DNA of 64,000 nucleotides from Lunularia cruciata. Taxonomy: Eukaryota > Streptophyta > Marchantiopsida > Lunulariales > Lunulariaceae. The first letter of the stretch is position 1. Every line of letters begins with the position of its first letter. The notes beneath the pieces were generated by a model that saw only the letters and a list, made by a program, of their open reading frames with translations, searched no databases and was not told where the DNA came from. Shown one piece after another: positions 12,856-24,208 of this stretch. The stretch is from positions 68,081,001 to 68,145,000 of the forward strand of contig OX419758.1 in the NCBI GenBank assembly GCA_948567375.1. Direction: 5' to 3'. The translations under genes and the position numbers were made by a program.

Positions 12856-12908
12856 ATGTGGAAATCCAAAATCTCGAGTAAAGAACTCGAGATTTTGGAT
12901 TTCCACAT
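12856..12908. repeat. Perfect 24-bp inverted repeat (hairpin)
   Basis: The arms 12856-12879 and 12885-12908 are exact reverse complements over 24 bases, separated by the 5-base loop AAAGA. Each arm contains an XhoI-type CTCGAG next to the loop. Pairing does not extend beyond the arms. The uniform perfection suggests a recent fold-back or inversion event, or selection on the pairing. I see no transposon terminal motif or target duplication. Confidence 0.85.
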
Positions 12909-15900
12909 GGATAGATGTGGGTTAACTTTCTTGCGAAGACACGACTTTGGAGCTTAGTATGAGTTTGAGCTTTTGACTCTTCTTGCCGAACATGTGTTGG
13001 GCCAGAGAAAACACACTTACACTTCAACATGGAAATCGAAGAAGCAACAATTCGACATAAAAACAGCACAAGAGATGCCTATCCACAGTTGCAAGTAGTG
13101 AAGGGGACTCTACTTGTTTGAGCTTCTGTAGTGATGAAAGACTGGATGTGCTCGAAGTCAATCAATGACGTAGATAATAATTGGCATGATGCCTCCACAA
13201 GGTAGAAAAGAGACATAAATGGTCATACATTTAGCTTTCATTTCCAGTCCATTTTGCATTACCCTTAAACCGATTATCTACAGCGGAGATCATGAATATG
13301 GAGAATTGAAGAAAATCCACGTATAGGTAAAAGAGAAGAAGTAATTTCAATCAGTTTGTCGAGTATGAGACTACGAAATGTCGTTGAACGAAAGGATTTA
13401 ATTTTTCTCAAGCTATACTTTGGCACTGTACCCATCATGTGGATACAGGCAAGCAAGGATGTGAAACAATCTTCCAAAAGTGGTATAAGTAACCACAATG
13501 AGGTACTCGCGATTTATCTTCTCCATATTTACTCTTGCTAAATGAGTTGGAAACATACAAAAAGCAAAATAGTTTGCACTCTCACTTACGGGTTCCAAGT
13601 TCATGTTATCGTCTTGTAAAGTATTTACGCACTACTGTCACATTCACCCTCAAGCTGCCACTTCTGGCTTTGGAATCCATTCAAGTTTAGCAAGATCCAT
13701 CAATCAAGAAATTTCTTACAAAGAAGTTCAAAACCATTCACGAGGGGACCACATACAAACGCCAAATACTTAGACCTCTTTAGCACAGTCAAAGTCTTCT
13801 TAGTCTTCGTATATATACAGTACTGATACTTCAATGCCACGATGGCGAAGATCCATGTTTGACTGGAGCCTAGAGATTGATATTGGGCATGACCTAACCT
13901 AACCTGCTCTACCCCTGACTTGACTCGGTGGGCTGGTTCGAGCCAGTCAGCAGCAAGCTGGCTTTATCCACGATACGGTTGTAGGAGGGTACTACCTGTT
14001 GCAAATGGACCATGAACAGCTATGGCTGCCACGTTCTTTTCGCCTTTTGTGTCTAAGTACAGTCGTGGAGGTCCTTGCCTCGGTGCGTGCGTTTCAACCC
14101 AAATTATGCCCTTGAATCGGAAACGAAGTAATTATCCGGACCATCCATTCCGTTATGGATTAGCATCAGACGCCCATTTGCAGAATTGGACGCCACTTCT
14201 CCTGATTGACTAAGACTGTTAGGCTTGTGATTGAGACTGTTGCTTCGCGCTTCGTTCACAAGGGAAGGAAGTAACGGACCTTGTTCTTTTTTAGTGAAGA
14301 TGAAGCTGCGATAAGCTTCGTCCTTGCGGGCCAAAGGAAACTTGAGGAAAAATGTTCTCTCTGGATTTTTTGTGTGGATGGGAATGAATTTGTGATCATT
14401 TGTTGCTGGATATTGTACGTGTCCTTTAGCTTTCAGGTGAGTCTGAGGAAATCTTGGAAGTTGCTGGCTCACCGTTCACTTGGATCGAGTCTCTCGCGAT
14501 TCAGAGTTGTAAAATACGGTACTTGGATGTTTCGAGAATGATCTCATCCGTATGATGTTGTCGTATTACTTCGTACGTCTTTTGAGCCCGTGGGGAATTC
14601 GGGACGAATCTACATGATTCTGCTTACGTTAGCTTCACTCTCTGGATACATTTGCATGAGAAGAATGAGTGAATAAGTTTTCCGCTAGGTGAGAAGTGGT
14701 TCTGTAATTAGGGTTAGCCAAATTGCAATGAATTTGGTTTCATATTGAACTTACACGAATAAGCTAGTACATCCTTAGGTTCGAGTCGTCTTGAGTGCTA
14801 GTCAATCTATTACTATAGATTAGTAGACGGCTTTCTGACCCAGAATCAATCACCAGCCTTTCTTACGTTCTTCGCGCAATTCTTCGAACTGAATACACCA
14901 TTCTCAATTGATTCTCAATTATATATCGTCTATTGTAGTTCCGGAGGGTATCTACCAGGGCAAGGTAATTATCGCCACACCTTAATCATGACTAAGATAG
15001 GTGCCAAACAGGTGTCAATCGTTTATGTGTACACGCCTTCCAGGTGATTAGGCACGAAATCTTACAGGGCAGTGTTTCTGAAGATGGGAAAGGTAGAAAT
15101 GAAACACATGAAAGCTGTCTCGAATTCGAGGTCGAATGATGGTCCTGCAGTAGTCGAAGATCAGATACAGGTTTCCTTGGCTGCATGGCAACTAGACAAA
15201 GGAATTAACAGTATGACTCTATCCATCATTTCTGCAGCAGTCCAACGCAGCGTATCCATGCAACCTGCAGACATTAAGGTCTGATAAAATTTCAACCCGG
15301 CTTCATTGCCGTACCGCCTCGAGTATGCTGCTCCACCAACCATTGCGCCGTAAAAGGAGAAAGGGGGTTGCAGACTCCAAGTAAACGTTTCTCGGACTTT
15401 ACAGAACCACAAAACCCGATTCCTGTCTGCTTGAGAAGTTGTCCTTCAAAATTGTGACTATCTTTAGGTTATTGCATACCCGATGTGTTCTTGAATCCTC
15501 TCGACCTCCTCTACCTCAACAGCTCTGATACTCGAGGTACGTTGTTCAAGGTACTGAATACTCGGGACTGTGTTTTGATCAGGATCCCTTCACAAGTGCA
15601 GCAGCTGCCTTAGAAAGGTACTCGGAATTTTGTACTTTGTTAGTTTCAGCTAGCGAGCTCTGAAGGGTGGGTCAGATGTATAGAAAGGTTTTACAGACCT
15701 CTCAGGAATCTGTCTACTGTGTGGGCTTCCGCGATTGAGCGTCGAAGGATGGTTCAGACGAATGCGCCTTTCCAATGTATTGTACGCTTGATGTTATGCC
15801 GGGAAGGGTATTATTGGCCAGGTTAGACGACGCACACCTTTTGTCTCAATAGTTCGGTGCTTTAGCAGCTATAACCCTTTTGAAGCTCACCTTGGCGCCT

Positions 15901-18900
15901 GGTAGATCACTCTCCTCGGCGGCGGAAGTTTGTAGAGCACGGGTTGGGCGTAGGCAGGAATTTGCTTCTGAACCCACCTAGCAGGAAGCAGCAATGAGCG
16001 AGTACCCAAGAACTAACAGTCCCATTGCAAATCTTGCGTCAGGGCTGCTGTTCAAGCATATGTGCTGATGAAGGTGTGAAGTGGATCTGTTTTGCTGTAC
16101 TGAAATTAGTTCAGTCCTGTGAATATGTCGCTCTGTTTCTCAAAAAATGTTCACCACTGATGCGTGCCATTCAAACAACTCATGCGGATTCATGTGACCG
16201 TAGTACTTCTCCGTGTTACATCCCCAGGTAGATAACATTCCTTTCACATTTCTCCTTCTGCTTGACATAGGAAGGTTCTACAATGAACGGTTCTCCTGAA
16301 CCGTTCATTGATGAACATTTCATCGCTGTCCTTTAGTTGCTGAACAAACGTCTGCTACAAGAGAATGATGCCAACGAGCTCCACAAGGTGAAGAGAGCTA
16401 TGCGTTGTGTGGACAATGTGGAGGCTGCACACGCAAGATTGACACGTGAACTGCAATAAACTTATCATCTAGCAGACCAATTTCTGCATAAAGGCCATAT
16501 CTTCGGAGAAAGCTGATTGAGATCGAGTCTGCCACGTAGGATGTACAGTCTAACTGTCACAGTAGCCGCAGTCTTTGTTACGAGAGTTCCTTTGTCAAGT
16601 GACTCTGACAGCAACTACCTCCTGCGCCTTCTTGCTCAGAAGCCAACTGTCGCGAGGTACGGCATCTCAACTCCAGTTCGACTTGGACCAAGTCGGATGT
16701 TTGTGCCCGTAATCCATATCAATAGCGAAGGCTTGAAATAGTGTCAAATAGCTTCAACAGGAGACCCTCTAACATCGGGATTGCACTCGCGGGTACGTCC
16801 GTGTGTGTTACAGGTAGAAAGAGTTTAGAAATGGCAAGTAGAAATGAAGAAAACCTCGTAGATGAGCTTGTTTGTCCAACTGGTTGTTTACAGTACAACA
16901 CTGCTGCAAATAAGTATAGGAATGGAGGTTCAAGGGGCGCCATTTGGGAATGAGAAAGGCAGAACAAGGCCATCTGGACACCGGTATCAAAAGCTTTGCC
17001 AGAGCAACTTTGCCACGGGTATAGAACTCCGCCTCGAATACGCACCTTGGGTGACAACTTCTTTCAAGACAAGTGCCTCTCTACTTACGTGCTATACAGT
17101 TCCCAAGTATCGTATTGCTCATAGGATTCAACAATGTAGAGATTCTTATGTGAGGATGTGTTTGATCCTCCGATAATGATTGATTTATTGTGCTTCACTT
17201 CTGTGCAGTGGAGAGCCTGCCGTTACAAGAAGATCAAAGGATGTGGCGTACTTTTCTTGCAACCAATCAGTCTAACCAAGCAGCTTTGCGAAAAATATGC
17301 GTAAACTCTTCCTACGAACATATTCTGCTGCTGCTGCTGTTTCACTTTCTTTCAGCCAGTGACGAAGAACACTAACAAAGTCGGACAAACGTATCACCAT
17401 CCTTCTGTAAGACTCGTTCGAACGTCTTTGGTTCCAATTGTGCACATTGCACAGGCGAGCAATGAGCAGAATTGACCATCGCCTTCCCTTTTCTAGCTCG
17501 AGGCTTTACTGCTGTGCTTGCTTTTTGACCTCTGGCCTCGCTTCCTTCAATAATTCAAGTTTCTTCCAGTGGTGTACGCTGAAAGGAATGCCGGTGCATC
17601 TATCACAACGCTTTAATTTGATGGGAACGTGTAGAAGACAATGAAATATAATAGCTGGTTAGAAAGGGCGGAGAAGACTTCATGCCTGTGCAAATGTCGA
17701 ACTTGCTTACCTGATGGGTTCTTCATCCTCTGTGAGGTGGAGCTGGAAACTCCGAAGTTCTGCTCAACACAAACGGCGAACAAACGTCTTTCGTCTATTG
17801 CAGTGACGAGCTGACACTTTACTTCTAAATTTTTTTAGTTTCCGCTCTTCTCATGGGTTCCAAGCTTGTACACTGAAATCTTGGCTATAAAAGGTTTTAA
17901 GTACGCTAACTAGTCTGTATAAACCAAGCACATGTTTATACAAGACTAAAGGCGGGTGTTTGATTAGCTTGATGGCGAAGTTTTCGTAAAAGAAGAAAAA
18001 GAGAAAGAGGTTACATTGTGCGGCTACAATAACGCCAATACTATCAGCAGTAAGAAATCCCGCAGTGCTTTCGTACTCACGGAGTACATGACTCGTCGGC
18101 TGTGATTCCAAACTTTGATATGCTGAACTTGTGATGATTAATGTTGCTACTCCTCCGAGCAACCTAGCAAGCTAAACATGCCACAGCATGCCAAATCTTA
18201 TTAACTTCGAAAGATGAAGTACCCACCGTTGTGATCTGAGGCACTGCTAACAGCTCAAGAGCTTGTCCGCCACTTTTACTCTAGCTACAGTCTAATTCGC
18301 TTGTCTTACATCACAAACATTTCACATCCAGTGAAAAGACGTGCTCTACACCCATAAGAAAATTGCCATCTCGAAGTTCACGTTATGGTGGACAATATGC
18401 TGCAATGCATCCAAAATCTGTTTTGTAAGGTAGAGTGGTGTAACCCGTGCGTCTCCAAGTGTATCCAAAATCACATTGCCCACATTGAAGCTATGTAACA
18501 CCATACTCCTCCTTCCTGATTCTCCGTAGATCCGAGTACAGAGCACTTAAGCGTGCAGAAAACTCCAAGTTGGAATTCATCCGCTTGACAAGTGGGAATC
18601 GGAGATCCTCTTCCCATTTCCGCAAATGCTTATCATCTTTCAAATCTGCTCGAGAGAAGTTCTTCCAGAATGCCAGAAAACTTCGGGAGACATCAACTTC
18701 CGAGGAACCATATCAAAACTTTAAACAGTTTCTTGCTGAAAGAATCAGCAAGAAAACCGCCATAACACTGGTCTTCACTATACCAGCGGTATTCTTTCCA
18801 TGTTCACGAGATTGATGATCGACGGTTAAAACTTATACATGTACCGGTGGAATGGGCTCCAGTCCTCGATAGTGCTCCACGTATGTGAGCATCTTGTGCG

Positions 18901-19148
18901 AATCTTTATGGGAAACCAGATAAGGTGAAAAGCTGAGCGCGGTAACTTAACAACTCTCCCTGTGACTCATGGTCTCGTGGCAAGAAACATTCTCTGAATA
19001 ATCGATACTGAGGGGGAGAGGAGAGGATAAGGGAGGAAGGAGAAGAATAGAGAATTCCATTCGGAGGAGAAGAAGCGAGGCTAGGAGAATTTTGATTTGA
19101 ATTGAGAGTGCAAGTGGGTTGTTTGTTGGAAATTTGAAAGGAGAGACT
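12909..19148. other. Intergenic DNA, no gene confidently recognised
   Basis: Several short open segments occur on both strands with no recognisable domain. The only one with mild coding character is 16337-16459 (plus): it follows a CTTTAG acceptor-like site and encodes about 40 residues of charged, helix-prone sequence (RLLQENDANELHKVKRAMR) ending in TAA. I could not build a gene around it. The last few hundred bases are the promoter and leader of the thylakoid-lumen gene starting at 19149. Confidence 0.35.
16281..16310. repeat. 13-bp perfect hairpin
   Basis: The arms CAATGAACGGTTC and GAACCGTTCATTG are exact reverse complements separated by TCCT. No following T-run or transposon feature is visible. 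Confidence 0.8.
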
Positions 19149-22020
19149 ATGGCGACAGTGGCCATAGGAGGAGTGCTGCATGCGAGTTGCTGCTGCAGAG
19201 CTTCACGGTCCACTTTCTCTTCGTCGCGCATTGTAGCTCAGTCAACCGATGCCCTCACCACACCTGCTTCAGCTCTGTCCCCTCGCTCAGTGGACCGTGG
19301 TGTGACGATTTCGGGAGCTGCTGCAGATGAGTTCGTGCAGGTATGTGCTATCGGTAGTAGTGATAATCGCAATTGATGTCTAAGGTGCGGTCAAGCAGAT
19401 AAGGACTGATTCTGGATACATTGAGGTCTTATCTTTATTTAATTAAATAATGGCTGATTATGGATACCTTCCTTTGTGTATTCGCCTCTCTTCGTTTGCG
19501 GAGGTTTCGACCACAACTTGTCATTCAGCATCTCCGGATGTTGAAAATTGGGATCATTTAGCAAAAAAGTAGATATGTGTTGAAATTCAGAGCCCAATTT
19601 CTGCACCCTCTTGACAAAAAACCAGAGGCTTTGAATTTGGCTTGCTCTTAGTGTCTGTTGGCCCAGAATTTGCCAAAATGGGAGTGTGGCTTGCAGAAAT
19701 TACGATCTAGAAGTGCAAAATGTATCCTGTCTCGTAGCTGTGGTGGACAAGGTCAGAAATCTTTCATGAATGGTCAATGCAGATGAGGGAATGTGTTTAT
19801 TCACCGATTTGGCATTTAAGATGCTGTGTTTGTTGTTCTCATTTGCTAGGTGGATAAAACAGAGGACAAGGCGGAGTTTTGTTTTGCCAAAGCTTGTGCC
19901 AAGTTGGGGCTGATCGGTCTTGCAGCAGCGGCCATTTGTTACACATCTCCAGCTCTTGCTTACAAGGTAAGATATTTGGTTCTGCTCCTTGTGGATAACT
20001 TCTTGATTCCACCAGGGTTCCGAGGAGACCAAGTGGATATCCTTCTGGGAGGCGAGTTCTTAAGAACTTGCATCTGACCGAGTTCTGCCCTTTTCTAGAG
20101 ACTCCTATTGTGCTGTAAAATCTCGACATATCTTGGTATGTGGATTTGAAACAGAAGCCTCACTACTTAGGTACTGTGCCCGCTTTAAAATATATCGGGT
20201 TCGAGAAACAAGTCTACGAGAATTGCCATATTACTTAGTCTATCTGGTAAGCCAACCTCTGTAACTAAAAAGTGTCTTAAGTTGCTCTGTCCAATAGTAC
20301 ACGGAGCATATATTTTATATTTTTAAAACAAATAGGCAGGGTGTACACTCCAGAGTCTCCCCTATATTGTGAGATCATGCAATTGTGGGGATCTGGAATG
20401 TAATGCCGTGGTACGAGGGGTGATGAGTTGACTGATGTGCCTAGTAAGCTTTTGCTCCAATTGTGATCTTGATTGTTTCTCTTAGGGTGGAGGTCCATAT
20501 GGCATGGAGGTAACGAGAGGTCAGGATCTTACTGGAAAGGATTTCAGTGGAAAGACTCTTATAAAGCAAGACTTCAAGACGGTAAGAGCATTTGTCATCT
20601 CTGGCACTTGAAGAAAGATTACGCTTGATCACTACTAACTCACATTTGTTGATATCCCCGTTATCTGTACCATATGTATCTTTGCATCTCCGATTCCTGA
20701 GGTGTTCCAAAGATTCTCATCACCAAGGCAGGAATTTTGTTCTTATGCTTGTACCAATCTGGGCAGTCAATTTTGCGGCAATGCAACTTCAAAGGCGCTA
20801 AGCTGTTAGGAGCTAGCTTTTTTGACTCGGATTTAACAGGTAAGTCACTCGAGGACAAAAGGTACTTTGTTTAGGCTCTTGAAGTTTGCATGCTGCTTTT
20901 CTGACCAAATAGCTTCTGCTTCTGAATTCTAACTCTTACAATCATTTGGCTAATTAAAGAAAAGTATTGTCGTTTATTTTGCTACATGGACAACTTTACT
21001 TGTGGGATCATTCTTACACAGCACGTAGAGAAGTCCACCGAAGCTTTTCCTGTCTATTTCCATGAGTTGTACTTGGAAAGTGAACCTTCTGCATTTATTC
21101 TTTTGCAGGTGCTGACTTAACCGGTGCAGATCTTCGTGGGGCAGACTTCTCGTTGGCAAACGCCACAAAGGCAAGACGCCCCATCTTGTTTCACCAGTCC
21201 AAAGCTCTTTGAAGGATGGATGATACGTTAGCTTTTCCGCGTATGATAGCTCCTTGTCCCCAACGTTCATTAAACTTCATCTCAATAAATCTGAATTGTC
21301 TTCTGTGCAGGCTAACATGACCAATGCCAATCTTGAAGGTGCTACTGTGACTGGGAACACTTCATTTAAAAACACGATCATCACAGGCGCAGGTCTATGT
21401 TAATAAATTAGTATCTTGCCTTTTCTATCTAGCTTGATATGTGTTCACAAGCGAAGTTCACGAACTTTCAGAAATTGATAGGTCTGTAATCGTTTTGAAA
21501 ATCCTGGCCCTCTTCGTGGCAGCCTACTTCGAACCTGTCGATCTATGTAGTATCTTCCTGTACTTACTTAGATACTGAATGTGAAGCGTGTACCTGCATG
21601 TTATGGGGAATCTTCTGAAGAATGTGAGGTCGATAGACAGCCCTTGCTACAACTCTCTAGCTGTAGAGACAGTAGTACATAATAAGAATCGAATTGATAG
21701 GAGTTCTACTCGTCCGCACGCTTTTTCTTCATTAAAGCTTTGAAAATGTGCAGACTTCACTGATGTTCTCTGGAGGGATGACCAACGAGTGGCTCTCTGC
21801 AAAGTAGCTGATGGGTCTGGTCCTAAACTTGCAAACTCGTGGTTTATGTTCAAGATTTTATTTTCTATAACTTGTTTCCTTGATTTGGAGGGACTATTCG
21901 TTGTCGTATTATGCCAAGGGTCTTCGTCTCAGCTCACTGAGAAGAACCTTTACTGGTATGTGCAGGGTAAACCCAGTCACTGGAAATGCCACACGAGAAA
22001 CACTTCTTTGCGAAGATTGA
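19149..22020 (+). CDS. TL15A: Thylakoid lumenal 15 kDa pentapeptide-repeat protein, chloroplast precursor
   Basis: Eight exons: 19149-19340, 19850-19966, 20486-20581, 20767-20839, 21109-21170, 21311-21392, 21754-21814 and 21966-22020, totalling 245 residues. Residues 1-64 are a Ser/Arg/Ala-rich plastid transit region. Residues 78-101 form a hydrophobic lumen-targeting segment ending SPALA, the expected processing site, leaving a mature part of about 144 residues. The mature part has tandem A(D/N)LxX pentapeptides (GADLTGADLRGADFS, ANMTNANLEGATVTG) and a conserved tail with DDQRVALCKVADG and a final Cys. This matches the family of Arabidopsis At2g44920, soluble lumen proteins of unknown biochemical role. 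Intron 5 (21171-21310) begins GC instead of GT; all others are GT-AG. Exon phases join without gaps. The start is the first in-frame ATG before the transit region. Confidence 0.93.
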
Positions 22021-24208
22021 TATGCCACTTATTGTGAGATCTCAGCAGGAAACAACCTATCAGCCTTGAAGGGAAGATGAGTAGGTTAAGTTACCGATCA
22101 TGTATCGGCAGTTTGCGGCGCTTAGCCCCATGAACTGCAGGATGACTACAACATGTAATTTGTGTACATTATAAGGCGATGTTCAATCAAGTAACTGAAA
22201 CTGGTTGGATCTCTTGTACTTTAGTGAGTAAAAAGCACTTGAACACACGCTAGATACAAGTTTGTCTTTACAAGCTTCCAGTCTGAGATCGCTTCATCAG
22301 ATTGTTATCTGTACAGAAATAGTTCGGGCAGTCTCTCTTAGCAGGGACGAGGCAGAAAATTGTAGAGTCTGAACAACAGCACCTCCTCCACAGACCGTAG
22401 TTTACGAGGTCCTCGTCGATCTTTTATTGAGTGGTGATACCCCTGGCTCCTACCCTTTCGACCGGTCAGGAGAGACCACCAAACACCAAGCTTTGACTAG
22501 CCCAGTTCCATAGAGAGGCAGTGTTCAAACCTTAAACATGAGACCTGTTCCCCATGGGGTCTGGGAAGTCATGTATATTTTGGACCCTCAACCAGAAGGA
22601 TATTCTTGGTTAGAAATGAAATTACCATTCAAGATTAGATATTTCTGTCGAGAAATCTGAACTTGGGAGGGGAAGATAAACTCAGGCCGGGACGGATAGC
22701 ACCGGTTTCGGTGAGATCACAATTTTATCTACGTTCAATTGGAAGGTACTAGAAAGTAATTGCCAAAGAATCTGGGAAATAAGAGACGGCGCTGGATTGA
22801 CCGGGTTTTGAGTGCAATAGGCCGCTAATGGAAGATGCTGGTTCAGAACGTACATCAAGTCTCTCTGTCTCTCTTTTGGCCTTATGTACTCTTTATCTCA
22901 TGGATTCGGCAGACAGACTACTGTATACGTTACCTCCTTCTCCCTCTACATGCTGCACCCGACCTCGGAATAATTAGACAGCACGACCATTTAAGAGTAA
23001 AACTGTTTTCACAAGCCTGTATGATTCCCGCCAAAGCAGCAGCCCGTGCACATCTCCACCGGATGTATACCATATGCTGGATACAGAGATACTGTGCTAA
23101 ATGCATCACCCTGGGATAGACAAAAAGGTTGCAACGAGACTACCTCCTGCTTGACTTGGTGAATATAGTACTTCAGTAGGTGACAAAATTGGTCTGCTGA
23201 TATAGCGTATCATCTGCCAATATCATTCCATAGAGAGTCTGAAGAAGGTGAGCCGTGTCACACATAACGTCCGTTGTGAATTATTTGTAATCGTTTCTGT
23301 TACACAAGTCTCTGTCATAGAGACCAGTTGACGTCCACAGTCAAGAAAGAGCAGAAGAATCAAAGCAACATCCACCAGGTTTAACATTCTTTTCAGCATC
23401 GTGACAACATGCAGCTCACAAATATAACAATAGTATAAGCTTCTCTTCCCCATCAATCCAGTAGTGATCCACAATTCTCGTATTCAAAAAGGAATATGTG
23501 CGTTATCTTGAAGCGATGCTAGGCTAGACGGACAGGGCAATGCGTAGGCGTGAGGCTTAGCGACCTAAACACTGTGTATCCAGCTGTGTGAGCTGGATAA
23601 ACACTGTCGGTGCTTAACAAGAGTCAAGCAAGCAGGGAACCCAGCTCCAAAGGCATCTTCTTCTCCAGAAAGTGAACACAAAATCCCTTGTCGTGATCAA
23701 AACATCGTTGGACCAAGAGCCAACTATATCAATTTTCGAAGTACATTCCCATTGCCCACTCTGGATTCACCCTCTCTACATCTATCCCGTCAAACCCATT
23801 GAAATCAATCTCAGTATCATTCGACCCATTTACCCCATTCTTATATATCAGCCTGTGAAAAATCTTAGTTCACAATCCATTTGGAAGCTACTCCAACTGT
23901 CCGACACTGCACCCATGCCGGCAAGTCAAGAGTGGAGATAAGAGAAGTGGAATGAAATCTCGGAGGCCGACTATTATATCTTATCGTGCCGGAGAGTACC
24001 ATAGGGACAACGAACTCTGGCAGCTGTCGTTTCCATGCAGCAAGAAGCACGAACGAGTGCTTTGTCGATACTCACAGCTGTTGTGATCCATTCCATGGAC
24101 CACCTACCCAAAGAGAATGAATGTCATCCTAGAAGGGACGGGATTAAATGACAAGGTGTTATGGTTCTAGGTGTACAAAACAGATTCTGGATCCACTAAC
24201 TTCCGAGA
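22021..24208. other. 3' flank and intergenic DNA, no gene
   Basis: The first few hundred bases are probably the 3' UTR of the thylakoid gene; no clear AATAAA is visible. Beyond that I see no supported gene. The open frame at 22835-23119 has no recognisable motif. Confidence 0.4.

Noticed and set aside
15463-15827. Several short open segments with acceptor- and donor-like borders, possibly exons of one gene
   Set aside because: Different chains of exons can be drawn with equal ease, one needs an intron under 50 bp, and none gives a recognisable protein. Consistent with chance.
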